64,000 nucleotides of DNA from Pseudomonadota bacterium. GTDB lineage: Bacteria; Pseudomonadota; Gammaproteobacteria; Xanthomonadales; Xanthomonadaceae. The stretch lies in NCBI GenBank assembly GCA_018242425.1, contig JAFEBX010000020.1, forward strand, positions 124,001 through 188,000, in the 5' to 3' direction. Of the stretch, positions 49,001-56,666 are shown piece by piece. The translations under genes were made by a program, and so were the position numbers. The stretch's first letter is position 1, and each line of letters starts with the position of its first letter. The notes below the pieces were generated by a model. That model saw only the letters and a list, made by a program, of their open reading frames with translations, made no database searches and was not told the origin of the DNA.

Positions 49001-49550
49001 GCAGCGCATAGGCGTTGAATGCGTCTTCATGCGGGCGCCGGGTGCGCGCCAGCGCGAGGTTCAGGCGATCACCGAACAGGCGTTGCAGGCGCTCGACTTC
49101 GGCCTGCGCATGTGCGTCGCGTCCACCGAGTAGCGCCGCGCCGATGGAAGAGTCGCGGCCGGCGAGGGCGAACAACCCGGAGAGATTCTCGTCATCCAGC
49201 CAGGCGCTGTCGATGCCGACGCCGTCTTGCCGGTGCCCGTGCATCCACGCCCGCGTCAGCAGGCGCGACAGCGCGAGATAGCCGTCGTGATCGCGGCACA
49301 GCAGGGTGAGCTGGCTGCTGGCGCCTTCGGGATCGACCACGGTGAGGTCGGCGCCGGCGATCGGCTTGAGGCCAGCGCCCTCGGCGAGTTTGTAGAACTT
49401 CACCAGCGCAAACAGGTTGTTGCGGTCGGTGATCGCCACTGCGGGCAGGCCGAGCTCCACGCAGCCGCGCACCAGTCCGTCGAGGCGGATGGTGGAATCA
49501 ACCAGCGAATACTCGCTATGCAGCTGCAGATGGGCGAAACGGGCCGACAT
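46029..49550 (-). CDS. dnaE: DNA polymerase III alpha subunit
   Basis: The 1173-residue replicative polymerase has an N-terminal PHP domain (FAHLQLHSEYSLVDS, AITDRNNLFALVKFYK), then the polymerase core with catalytic D396 and D398 in PDFDIDF, GRGSGAGSL and CPLFAEHAG, the fingers region and a C-terminal OB-fold. The PHP histidines are partly retained (H12, as in other DnaE1). The start at 49550 gives MSARFAHLQLHSEYS, the family N-terminus. No proofreading domain is present, as expected for DnaE with a separate DnaQ. Confidence 0.97.
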   Translation of the reverse strand: MSARFAHLQLHSEYSLVDSTIRLDGLVRGCVELGLPAVAITDRNNLFALVKFYKLAEGAGLKPIAGADLTVVDPEGASSQLTLLCRDHDGYLALSRLLTRAWMHGHRQDGVGIDSAWLDDENLSGLFALAGRDSSIGAALLGGRDAHAQAEVERLQRLFGDRLNLALARTRRPHEDAFNAYALHLSGQHSIPVVASNDVRFLEADDFDAHEARVCIATGRVLDDPKRPRLYSPEQSLKSGEAMAELFADIPDAIDNAFAIAECCNLELRLGTYYLPAFPVPSDETLDSWIRGQSHAGLRARLEQQEPAEGHAPASYRERLDRELDVIIKMGFPGYFLIVADFINWAKDHGIPVGPGRGSGAGSLVAWSLGITDLDPIPYDLLFERFLNPERVSMPDFDIDFCMDRRDEVIDYVAAKYGRDRVSQIITYGTMAAKAVVRDSGRVLGFPYGFVDGVAKLIPMTLGVGLEDALGKTEKSQKDDAWRSDELIGRYESEDDVRDLIDLALKLEDLPRNAGKHAGGVVISPSPLSDFCPLFAEHAGGGEGRNPVTQFDKDDVEAVGLVKFDFLGLRTLTIVDWAVKAINARKPRGETPVDITKLPLDDAKTYELFARGDTVAVFQFESRGMRELLKRALPDRFDDLIALVSLYRPGPMDLIPDFIERKHGRAEVKYPHPLLEPVLSPTYGVVVYQEQVMQTAQILAGYSLGGADLLRRAMGKKKPEEMAKERIKFEEGAKEHHHLESRVSGPIFDLLEKFAGYGFNKSHAAAYALVSYQTAWLKTHYPAEFMAAVLSSDMDKTEKVVGFLDEARTIGLAVLPPDVNASRYMFEAVDPKTIRYGLGAVKGVGQNACEAIADERERGGPFTDMLDFCQRVDMTKLNRRAVEALVNAGAMDALGVNRPSLLAQLPEALKATEQQARERETGQDSLFGGGGSAAPTLRIELPEVADWPLSRKLEGERETLGTYLSGHPIDPYRDALKALVGHGLDDLDAIWANRSNEEKRGWRPEKTVVLAGQVTALRKRGESQAFVTLEDGAGRIEVMFFSEALTEYSALLTRDRILVIEGGLREDEFSGGYSLRARRCWDFELLCPNAARKLTVRMDMRVPGALQALDQAFAEHRPGSTPIRLEMLRDGARGAIDLDGSNAIRVSAGLAAALKAQPGVRGVALVLDKPWQH

Positions 49551-49653
49551 GCGCTCCCAGTGGCGCAGGCGCGCCGAGATCAGGGATCAGGGTAGGGGCG
49601 GGGACGGGGCGGAACAAGGCTTGACAGCGACGACCGACCGGGCGCGGGCCGCC

Positions 49654-49683
49654 GGGGCCGAGCCGGGGGTCGGGCTCGGCCCC
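49654..49683. repeat. Strong GC hairpin between dnaE and the small orphan gene
   Basis: An 11-bp perfect stem, ggggccgagcc (49654-49664) / ggctcggcccc (49673-49683), with an 8-nt loop. It lies 62 nt past the stop of the minus-strand gene at 49745-50020 and may end or stabilise that mRNA. No T-tract follows on either strand. Confidence 0.45.
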
Positions 49684-49744
49684 ATCACTGGCAGGGGCGG
49701 CATGAATGGGTGTACCGTCATCCGGTGTCCTCTGGATCGGGGGA

Positions 49745-50020
49745 TCAATGCACGCGGAAGGAATCGCACCCAGCCGGGAGATAGGATCCCGGCGACACCC
49801 ACGGCTGCTTCGTGGCTGCTTCGCTTGCCTGCGCCGCGGGGCGCGCTTCGACGTTTTGCATGGTCGCCTGCTGGCTATCGCCGATGGCGGACAGGGCCGC
49901 GAACTGCTCGCGGCTGACAACCAGCTTGCGGGCGAGGTCAGACTGCTGGCGAGCAGGGGCGGCGGCTTCATGGGCCTTGTCGATCGGCAGGGGCTGCGTG
50001 TTGTGGTTGATGTGCAACAT
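49745..50020 (-). CDS. Small orphan protein divergent from the winged-helix/TPR regulator
   Basis: The 91-residue protein begins MLHINHNTQPLPIDKAHE. GAGGAG lies 8 nt upstream of ATG 50020, an excellent ribosome-binding site, which is the main reason to believe it is real. The sequence is Ala/Gln-rich with no membrane segment or signal peptide. It has one cysteine near the C-terminus and ends SYLPAGCDSFRVH. I do not recognise a family. It faces away from the regulator at 50170 across a 149-nt gap with an inverted repeat. A longer in-frame start at 50104 exists but has no ribosome-binding site. Confidence 0.55.
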   Translation of the reverse strand: MLHINHNTQPLPIDKAHEAAAPARQQSDLARKLVVSREQFAALSAIGDSQQATMQNVEARPAAQASEAATKQPWVSPGSYLPAGCDSFRVH

Positions 50021-50105
50021 GGCGTGTTCTCCTCGGGTTTGGCGTTGGGCAACCGCGTCTTGCGATGCGTGGACAGCGTCCCCCTGGCGGCCGGCAGTGG
50101 TCATG

Positions 50106-50137
50106 ACGGAAGGGCGCGCCTGTCGTCAGGCTTCCGT
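50106..50137. repeat. Inverted repeat in the divergent gap before the regulator
   Basis: acggaag (50106-50112) and cttccgt (50131-50137) enclose a ggcgcgcc palindrome and a cctg/cagg stem. It is a candidate operator for the adjacent regulator, or a leader hairpin. Confidence 0.45.
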
Positions 50138-50169
50138 TTGAATTGCGAGGTTTCCATGAGGGACGGCCG

Positions 50170-52350
50170 ATGAGGCCGGAAAACGACCCTCCCACCGCCC
50201 CGGTTGCGATCGGGGAGCGCTACCGCTTCGATGGCGTCGTGGTCGATGTCGCTGCCCATACCCTGGAGCGGGACGGGCAGCCACTGGCGGTCGAGCCCAA
50301 GGTCTTTGCCGCCCTGCTGGTGCTGTTGCGCCACGCCGGGGAGCTGGTCCCGCACGATGAACTGCTTGACGCCGTCTGGGGCCATCGCCACATCACCCCT
50401 GGCGTGCTGACCCGTGCCATCGCCCAGTTGCGCGACGTCCTCGGCGATGACGCCCACCATCCGCGCTACATCCACACCCAGCATGCGGTCGGCTATCGCT
50501 TCATCGGCGAGCTGGTCCCGGGCGCGGTGGATGCGGCCGAAGGGGAACCGTCGCTGGAATCGCAGCCGCCTGGCGAAGCGGCATCTCCCACTGCCATGCA
50601 TCAGCCCGCGCCCGCGACAACGCCCGATCACGGCCATCCGCACCGTGGTGCGGCGTGGCGCTGGTTGTGGTCAGGCGCGGCAGTGCTGGTCGTGTTGCTC
50701 GTCGTCGCGGTGTGGCTGGACCATCGAGCCGCGCATACGCAAGTCGCCAGGCATGCGGAAGCCTCGATCGCGGTATTGCCGTTCACCACGTTGAGCGATG
50801 ACCAGAAGGACAGTTACTACGCGGAAGGACTGTCGACCGAGATGCATAGCGCGTTGTCGGAAGTGCCGGGTATCAAGGTGGCCGCGTGGCTGCCGCCGCA
50901 GGCCATCGATCGCAGGCTCGACATGCGCGCATTGGGAAGCAAACTCGGCGTGGCTGCCGTACTCGATGCCACGATACGCCGCGATGGTTCGCGCATCCGC
51001 ATCAGCGCCCGCCTGTCCAACACAGCCGACGGCACCACCCTCTGGGCACATACCTACGAGCGCGACTCCAAAGAAATCTTCGATACCCAAAGCGAGATCG
51101 CCAACGAAGTGGCAAGTACGCTGGTGGGCGTGTTGCCGGATGGCGGTGGCGCGCTGCGCAAACGCTTGACGCCCACCCGCAACCTCGCCGCGTACGATTC
51201 CTATCTGCAGGGCATCTACCAGCTGCTTTCAGATGGCGAGGATGAGTCGGCGGGTGCCACGGAATCATTCCGGAAGGCTTTGACGCAAGACCCGCAATTC
51301 GCGCGCGCCCAGGCGGGGATCTGCCGGGCGGAAGCGTCCAACTTCATCAATCGGCACGACGGCGAAGCCTTCGATCGGGCGAAAGCGGCGTGCGAGCGCG
51401 CAAGCACGATGGATCCATCGATGAGCGAGGTCATGCTGGCCCTGGGCGATTTGTATGACGCCAAGGGAGAGTGGGGGAATGCGATTGGTTACTTCACCCA
51501 GGCTGCATCCGATCCCGCCCGGCGCGTCGCCGCCTATGTCGGCATCGCAGTCGTGCAGTCGGAGCAGGGGCATGCGCAACAGGCGACGGACTACTTCAAT
51601 CGCGCGCTTGCGCTCAATCCGCGCGACGGCCGCATCCACGCCCAAATCGGTTACCAACAATATCTCGCGGGGAAACTTCCGCAGGCCATCGCATCCTTCC
51701 GCAAGGCGGTGGAGTTGCTGCCCGACGACGCCGACCTGTGGAGTTCCCTCGGCGGCCTGTACCTGACGGCGGGGCAGCTGGCGGATGGGGAGCGCGCGCT
51801 GCAGCGATCCGTTGCAATCCGGCCCACGGCCGGCGCATTGAGCAACCTGGGCGAAGTGGAATACCTCTCCGGGCGTTATTCCGCGGCGGTGGAACTGCTG
51901 CGTCGTGCGTTGCGAATCGATGCAACGGATCATGTCGCCTGGGGCAACCTCGGGCAGGCGCTGCAAGCGATGGGCGGCAACGAGACGGAGGCGACGAATG
52001 CATTCCGCGAAGCAGCCGAGCGTGCCCAACGCTATGTCGACATCAAGTCCGACGATGCCAAGGCACTGGCAGAGTTGGGCTGGTATCGGGCCAACCTTGG
52101 ACAGCGCGACGTGGCAAGGCAACTCATCGCGCATTCCGAGGCGCTGGGAGGCGAGCCAGCAGAGGTGGCCATGAACAACGCCCAGAGCCTCGCGCGCCTG
52201 GGTGAAACCGACGAGGCGCGCAAACGCATTGTTGCGGCCCGCAGCGCAGGCATCGCCGATTACCGGATCAGTGGCAATCCGGTGCTGCGCGGGATTTTGC
52301 CCGGTACCGGCGCGAGCGAACGGACAGGGGAGCAGGGGAAGACCGAGTAA
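50170..52350 (+). CDS. CadC/ToxR-like winged-helix regulator with FlgO/TolB-like and TPR domains
   Basis: The 726-residue protein has an OmpR/PhoB-type DNA-binding domain in the cytoplasm (about 15-113: LAVEPKVFAALLVLLRHAGE and the GHRHITPGVLTRAIAQLRDVLG recognition helix, ending GYRFIGEL), a Pro/His-rich linker, one membrane helix (about 165-183), then a periplasmic FlgO/TolB-like alpha/beta domain (IAVLPFTTLS, DSYYAEGLSTEM, TTLWAHTYERDSKEIF) and about seven TPR repeats to the C-terminus. This one-component design senses outside signals and acts directly on DNA. GAGGGA lies 6 nt before ATG 50170, and an in-frame TTG at 50143 was rejected. It lies between two small orphan genes that it may control. 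Confidence 0.85.
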   Translation: MRPENDPPTAPVAIGERYRFDGVVVDVAAHTLERDGQPLAVEPKVFAALLVLLRHAGELVPHDELLDAVWGHRHITPGVLTRAIAQLRDVLGDDAHHPRYIHTQHAVGYRFIGELVPGAVDAAEGEPSLESQPPGEAASPTAMHQPAPATTPDHGHPHRGAAWRWLWSGAAVLVVLLVVAVWLDHRAAHTQVARHAEASIAVLPFTTLSDDQKDSYYAEGLSTEMHSALSEVPGIKVAAWLPPQAIDRRLDMRALGSKLGVAAVLDATIRRDGSRIRISARLSNTADGTTLWAHTYERDSKEIFDTQSEIANEVASTLVGVLPDGGGALRKRLTPTRNLAAYDSYLQGIYQLLSDGEDESAGATESFRKALTQDPQFARAQAGICRAEASNFINRHDGEAFDRAKAACERASTMDPSMSEVMLALGDLYDAKGEWGNAIGYFTQAASDPARRVAAYVGIAVVQSEQGHAQQATDYFNRALALNPRDGRIHAQIGYQQYLAGKLPQAIASFRKAVELLPDDADLWSSLGGLYLTAGQLADGERALQRSVAIRPTAGALSNLGEVEYLSGRYSAAVELLRRALRIDATDHVAWGNLGQALQAMGGNETEATNAFREAAERAQRYVDIKSDDAKALAELGWYRANLGQRDVARQLIAHSEALGGEPAEVAMNNAQSLARLGETDEARKRIVAARSAGIADYRISGNPVLRGILPGTGASERTGEQGKTE

Positions 52351-52368
52351 TCACACAGGAGCGTGAAC

Positions 52369-52617
52369 ATGAGCATGAATATGGACGATGATTCGAACGA
52401 ACAACTGGTCCGGATTCCGTTTCCCGGAAACCGCATCGTCATTTGCAGGATCGCGTTGGGCTCGAACATCGTCATCGGTCCCGGACCGAGGCCGAAGAAG
52501 GACGGGGCGATCATGGCGCAGAGGGTTGATGAAACGCATGTCCTGACCATCGAAACGGAGTTGGTGCCTGCCGAGGCAGCCAATATCTCGGTTGGCCCCG
52601 GGCACAAGCCGGGCTGA
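52369..52617 (+). CDS. Small orphan protein downstream of the winged-helix/TPR regulator
   Basis: The 82-residue protein starts at ATG 52369, with AGGAG 7 nt upstream, 18 nt after the regulator stop, so probable co-expression. It begins MSMNMDDDSNEQ. The body has VRIPFPGNRIVICRIALG and a Gly/Pro-rich GPGPRPKKDG, and it ends VGPGHKPG. There is no signal peptide or membrane segment and one cysteine. No family was recognised. It ends 2 nt before the rnhB stop on the opposite strand. Confidence 0.6.
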   Translation: MSMNMDDDSNEQLVRIPFPGNRIVICRIALGSNIVIGPGPRPKKDGAIMAQRVDETHVLTIETELVPAEAANISVGPGHKPG

Positions 52618-52619
52618 AA

Positions 52620-53234
52620 TCAGTCGTGCAGGCAATTCCGCACCGGCGCGAAACTGCGCCGGTGTTGCGGGCAGGGGCCGTGTTCGGTCAGTGCGGCGAG
52701 ATGTGCCGGCGTGGGATAGCCCATGTGCCGGTCGAAGCCGTAATGTGGCCATCGAGCGTGCAATTCCCGCATGTGGCGATCGCGTGCGACCTTGGCGAGG
52801 ATCGATGCGGCCATGATCGCCGGTTCGATGGCATCGCCGCCGACCAGTGCTTCGGCGGCGCAGGGCATGCCGGTCGGGATCTTGTTGCCATCGATGCGGG
52901 CCAGCAACGCAGCCGGTCGCAGCGCCAGCACCGCGCGGCGCATTCCGGCCAGCGTGGCCTGCAGGATGTTTAGGCGATCGATTTCATCCGCCTCGACGAA
53001 TTCGATATGCCAGGCCAGGGCGTGTTCGACGATCTGCGGATACAGAGCCTCGCGCTTCGCCTCGCTCAGTTTCTTCGAGTCATTCAGGCCGGCGATCGGG
53101 CGCATCGGATCGAGGATCACTGCGGCGACCGTGACCGGTCCCGCCAGCGGGCCACGCCCGGCTTCATCGACGCCGGCGACGAGGTGCGTGGTTTCGATTT
53201 GCGCGAACAACGAACCGGACTGCGGGATGCTCAT
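52620..53234 (-). CDS. rnhB: Ribonuclease HII
   Basis: RNase HII removes ribonucleotides misincorporated in DNA and RNA-DNA hybrids. The 204-residue protein has the conserved [21 protein letters not shown] (Asp-Glu catalytic pair), [13 protein letters not shown], and the later [13 protein letters not shown] segment. The HMGYPTPAH motif is also present. It overlaps lpxB by 4 nt (ATGA). It follows lpxB in most gammaproteobacteria, preceding dnaE; here the small orphan genes and regulator interrupt that order. Confidence 0.96.
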   Translation of the reverse strand: MSIPQSGSLFAQIETTHLVAGVDEAGRGPLAGPVTVAAVILDPMRPIAGLNDSKKLSEAKREALYPQIVEHALAWHIEFVEADEIDRLNILQATLAGMRRAVLALRPAALLARIDGNKIPTGMPCAAEALVGGDAIEPAIMAASILAKVARDRHMRELHARWPHYGFDRHMGYPTPAHLAALTEHGPCPQHRRSFAPVRNCLHD

Positions 53235-54385
53235 TCGCGCCCCAGCAGCTCGCCAATCGCCAACGCCGCCTGGTGTGAAGCATCGCGACGCAATTCCTCG
53301 TGGATGCGGATGAATTCCGGCTCGACCGCGGCGAATGCCGATGGATCGCGCAGCCAGCGCAGCAATTCACTGGAGAGGCGTTGCGGCGTGCAATCGTCCT
53401 GCAGGCACTCCGGGACCAGCTCGCGGCCGGCGAGGACATTGGGCAGGCTGACGAAACGCGATTTCAGCAGCCCGAACAGTTTGACGATGCGATAGGTGGT
53501 CGGCGAGATGCGATGGCCGATCACCATCGGCCGTTTCGCCAGCATCGCTTCCAGCGCGGCGGTTCCCGATGCCAGCAGCACGACGTCACTGGCGATCATC
53601 GCCTGTTGCGCCTGGCCATCCAGGACGCTTGCGTGCGCATGCGCCAGCGGCGTCTGCCGCAATTGCGTTTCGATCGCATGCCGACAGTGTTCGTCCGCCG
53701 CGGGAATCAGCACTTCGAGGCTGGGGATTTGTGCGCCGACGCGATCCGCGGTTTCCAGGAACGTCGGCAGCATGCGCGCGATTTCGCCCATGCGCGAGCC
53801 CGGCAGCAATGCCAGCACCGGCCCATCGCCGGTGATCGCGAGTTCACGGCGCGCGGCATCGCGTTCCGGGTGCAGCGGCATCGCATCGGCCAGCGGGTGG
53901 CCGATGAAACGCGCGTCGACGCCATGCTTCGCATAGATCGGCGGCTCCATCGGGAACAGGCAGAGCACCCGATCGGCGCTCTCGCCGATCTTCTCCGCAC
54001 GATCCTCGCGCCAGGCCCAGATCGACGGGCTGACGTCATGCACGGTGCGTACGCCGCGCGCCTTCAGCCACTTCTCCACGCCGAGGTTGAAGTCGGGTGC
54101 GTCGATGCCGATGAAGACGTCGGGCTTCCAGTCGAGCACGCGCTGGCGAAATTCGCGGCGCAGGCGCAACAGGCGCGGCAGGTGGCGCAACACTTCGGCC
54201 AGTCCCATCACGCTCAGTTCGGAGGCATCCCACCACGACGTCACGCCGGCGGCGCGCATCTTCGGCCCGGCGATACCGGCGAATTCCGCATCCGGGAAAC
54301 GTTCGCGCAGTGCGCGCACCAAGTCGGCACCGAGCAGGTCGCCCGACGCTTCGCCAGCGCACAGGGCGATGCGCAGCGGTTTCAT
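53231..54385 (-). CDS. lpxB: Lipid-A-disaccharide synthase
   Basis: LpxB is the inner-membrane-associated glycosyltransferase that joins UDP-diacylglucosamine and lipid X. The 384-residue protein has the family N-terminus [20 protein letters not shown], then [30 protein letters not shown], and [17 protein letters not shown] near the C-terminus. It overlaps lpxA by 4 nt (ATGA at 54382-54385), which sets the start at 54385. An open frame extends further upstream inside lpxA in a different frame and is not coding. Confidence 0.96.
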   Translation of the reverse strand: MKPLRIALCAGEASGDLLGADLVRALRERFPDAEFAGIAGPKMRAAGVTSWWDASELSVMGLAEVLRHLPRLLRLRREFRQRVLDWKPDVFIGIDAPDFNLGVEKWLKARGVRTVHDVSPSIWAWREDRAEKIGESADRVLCLFPMEPPIYAKHGVDARFIGHPLADAMPLHPERDAARRELAITGDGPVLALLPGSRMGEIARMLPTFLETADRVGAQIPSLEVLIPAADEHCRHAIETQLRQTPLAHAHASVLDGQAQQAMIASDVVLLASGTAALEAMLAKRPMVIGHRISPTTYRIVKLFGLLKSRFVSLPNVLAGRELVPECLQDDCTPQRLSSELLRWLRDPSAFAAVEPEFIRIHEELRRDASHQAALAIGELLGRE

Positions 54386-55164
54386 CGCAGCAGCGGTCGC
54401 TCGCCGCGTTCGATGAAGTCGAGGAAGGCGCGGACATCGTCGCTGCCGGCGGCGATCTCGGCGAGTTCCACTTTCGCTTCGTCGAGCTTGGTCTCGCCCA
54501 TGTAGAGCGCACGGTAGGCGCGCTTGATCGCGGCGATCCGCGCCGCATCGAAACCGCGACGCTTCAGGCCTTCGCTGTTGATGCCGCGCGCCCGGGCGTA
54601 TTTTTCCTGTGCCACCATCAGGAACGGCGGCACGTCGCCGTTGACGAAGGCGCCCATGCCGATGAAGGCGTGGTCGCCGATGCGGCAGAACTGATGGACG
54701 CCGGCGAAGCCGCTGAGGATCACCTGGTCGCCGACCACGACGTGGCCGGCGAGGGTGGCATTGTTGGAGAACACGCAGCCGTTGCCGACGATGCAATCGT
54801 GGGCGACATGCACGTAGGCGAGCAGCCAGTTGTCGTTGCCGATGCGGGTGACGCCGCCGCCGTCGCCGGTGCCGCGGTTGATCGTGACGAACTCGCGGAT
54901 GGTGTTGCGGTCGCCGATCTCGAGCGTGGTGTGTTCGCCGTGGTATTTCTTGTCCTGCGGGTCGCCACCGATCGCGGCGTGGCCGACGATGCGGTTGTCG
55001 CGGCCGATGCGGGTGGTCCCGGTGACGCTGCAATGCGATCCGATCCAGGTGCCGTCGCCAATCTCCACGTCCGCGCCGATCACGGTGAACGCGCCGATGC
55101 GCACGTCCTTGCCGATGCGGGCGCCGGGGTCGATCTGCGCGCCGGGATGGATCGCGTTCGCCAT
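54382..55164 (-). CDS. lpxA: UDP-N-acetylglucosamine acyltransferase
   Basis: LpxA adds the first 3-hydroxyacyl chain to UDP-GlcNAc. The 260-residue protein is a left-handed beta-helix of hexapeptide repeats ([20 protein letters not shown] onwards) with [13 protein letters not shown], the catalytic His in [28 protein letters not shown], and a C-terminal helical domain. The start at 55164 overlaps fabZ by 1 nt (TGATG). An upstream in-frame ATG at 55203 falls inside fabZ. Confidence 0.96.
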   Translation of the reverse strand: MANAIHPGAQIDPGARIGKDVRIGAFTVIGADVEIGDGTWIGSHCSVTGTTRIGRDNRIVGHAAIGGDPQDKKYHGEHTTLEIGDRNTIREFVTINRGTGDGGGVTRIGNDNWLLAYVHVAHDCIVGNGCVFSNNATLAGHVVVGDQVILSGFAGVHQFCRIGDHAFIGMGAFVNGDVPPFLMVAQEKYARARGINSEGLKRRGFDAARIAAIKRAYRALYMGETKLDEAKVELAEIAAGSDDVRAFLDFIERGERPLLR

Positions 55165-55625
55165 CAGTCGGCCTTGACCTCGGCGCAGAGGATTTCCGCG
55201 CACGCGACCTGTTCGCCGTCGACGCGCGCGATGCCGGTGAAGAGCGTCATGTTGCGGATGACGCGCTTGATCGAGACATCGAGTTCGAGGCGATCGCCGG
55301 GCACGACCATGCGCGAGAACTTGGCGTCATCGACCTTCACCAGGTAGGAAATCATGTCCTTGTCGGGCGTGCTGTCGCGCGAGAGATAGCCGAGCAATCC
55401 GCCGGCCTGCGCCATCGCTTCGATCACCAGAACGCCCGGCATCACCGGATGGCCGGGAAAATGGCCCTGGAAGAACTGCTCGTTCACGCTGACGTTCTTG
55501 TATGCAACGATGCGCACGCCCGGTTCGAGCTCCGTCACGCGATCGACCAGCAGGAACGGGTAGCGGTGCGGAAGCAGCTTCTGGATTCCGACCGCATCGA
55601 TCGGCAATTGAACGGTGTTGCTCAT
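55164..55625 (-). CDS. fabZ: 3-hydroxyacyl-ACP dehydratase FabZ
   Basis: FabZ dehydrates 3-hydroxyacyl-ACP and balances fatty acid and lipid A synthesis. The 153-residue protein has [36 protein letters not shown] (catalytic His and, further on, VLVIEAMAQ with the catalytic Glu), and a [12 protein letters not shown] strand. AAGGAG lies 5 nt before ATG 55625, which overlaps lpxD by 4 nt. Confidence 0.96.
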   Translation of the reverse strand: MSNTVQLPIDAVGIQKLLPHRYPFLLVDRVTELEPGVRIVAYKNVSVNEQFFQGHFPGHPVMPGVLVIEAMAQAGGLLGYLSRDSTPDKDMISYLVKVDDAKFSRMVVPGDRLELDVSIKRVIRNMTLFTGIARVDGEQVACAEILCAEVKAD

Positions 55626-56650
55626 GAATTCTCCTTGTCGCGGCCGTTCACCTTGCGGGCCAGCGCATCCAGTTGCCGGAAGCGGGCCGCCGAGCGACGC
55701 CATTCCCTATTTTCCATCATTGGCGTGCCGGATGAATATTCGCCCGGCTCGCGGATGGAATGGGTGACCAGCGTCATTGCGGTCACGGTGACCTTGTCGC
55801 ACAGTTCGATGTGGCCGACGATGCCCGCCGCGCCGCCGATCAGGCAGTAGCGACCGATGCGCGCGCTGCCGGCCACCGCCACGCAACCCGCCATTGCGGT
55901 ATGCGCGCCGACATGCACGTTGTGGCCGATCTGGATCTGGTTGTCGAGGCGCACGTCCTCTTCAAGCACGGTATCGTCGAGCGCGCCGCGATCGATGGTG
56001 GTGTTGGCGCCGATTTCGCAATCGTCGCCGACCACCACGCCGCCGAGTTGCGGCACGTTGAGCCAGCGCCCGGCGTCCATCGCCATGCCGAAGCCGGCGG
56101 CGCCGAGCACCGCGCCGGGATGGATACGCACGTTGCGCCCGAGGCGCACGCGCGTGACCAGGGTGACGCGCGCGACCAGTTCGCAATCCTTGCCCACCAC
56201 GCAGTCTTCGCCGATCACGCATCCCGGGCCGATGACGGCACCCGCTTCGACGCGACTGCGCGCAGCGATGGTGACGAACGGCCCGACATGCGCGGATGGA
56301 TCGACCACCGCATCCGCGGCGATCGCCGCGCTCGGGTGGATGCCGGCGGGATGGGCTTCGCGCGCTTCGAACAACGCCGAGATCTTCGCGAATGCAGCGT
56401 AGGGATCACGCGCGATCAACACCGGCTTGGCCGCGGCTTCGGCATCCTCCGCGCGCAGCACCACCGCGGCGGCGGTGCAGTCGGCGAGTTGCCCGCGATA
56501 GCGCGGGTTGGCGAGGAAGGCGAGTTGTCCGCTGCCGGCCGACGCCAGGGTGGCGACGCCGTGGATCAGGACGTCGCCATCGCCGCGCAGCCCAAGGCCG
56601 AAGCGTTGCGCCAGCTCCGCAAGCGTGAATCCAGTGGCCGTGTCCCCCAC
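55622..56650 (-). CDS. lpxD: UDP-3-O-(3-hydroxyacyl)glucosamine N-acyltransferase
   Basis: LpxD adds the second 3-hydroxyacyl chain in lipid A synthesis. The 342-residue protein has the LpxD N-terminal uridine-binding domain (LAELAQRFGLGLRGDG, then LAFLANPRY), then hexapeptide repeats (IHPSAAIAADAVVDPSAHVG), RIHPGAVLGAAGFGMA, LGGVVVGDDCEIGANTTIDR, and the catalytic His in QIGHNVHVG. The start is GTG 56650, and the gene follows bamA by 16 nt. Confidence 0.95.
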   Translation of the reverse strand: MGDTATGFTLAELAQRFGLGLRGDGDVLIHGVATLASAGSGQLAFLANPRYRGQLADCTAAAVVLRAEDAEAAAKPVLIARDPYAAFAKISALFEAREAHPAGIHPSAAIAADAVVDPSAHVGPFVTIAARSRVEAGAVIGPGCVIGEDCVVGKDCELVARVTLVTRVRLGRNVRIHPGAVLGAAGFGMAMDAGRWLNVPQLGGVVVGDDCEIGANTTIDRGALDDTVLEEDVRLDNQIQIGHNVHVGAHTAMAGCVAVAGSARIGRYCLIGGAAGIVGHIELCDKVTVTAMTLVTHSIREPGEYSSGTPMMENREWRRSAARFRQLDALARKVNGRDKENS

Positions 56651-56666
56651 CTCGCCACCGTCTCCG

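Noticed and set aside
49621..49626. Perfect TTGACA on the plus strand in the dnaE upstream gap
   Set aside because: No -10 box lies at 16-18 bp (the sequence there is GC only) and no plus-strand gene starts nearby.
49745..50104. Longer form of the 91-residue orphan starting at 50104
   Set aside because: The longer start has no ribosome-binding site, whereas ATG 50020 has GAGGAG at ideal spacing.
52363..52368. GTG start two codons before ATG 52369 for the small orphan protein
   Set aside because: AGGAG is 7 nt from ATG 52369 but only 1 nt from this GTG, so the ATG is favoured.
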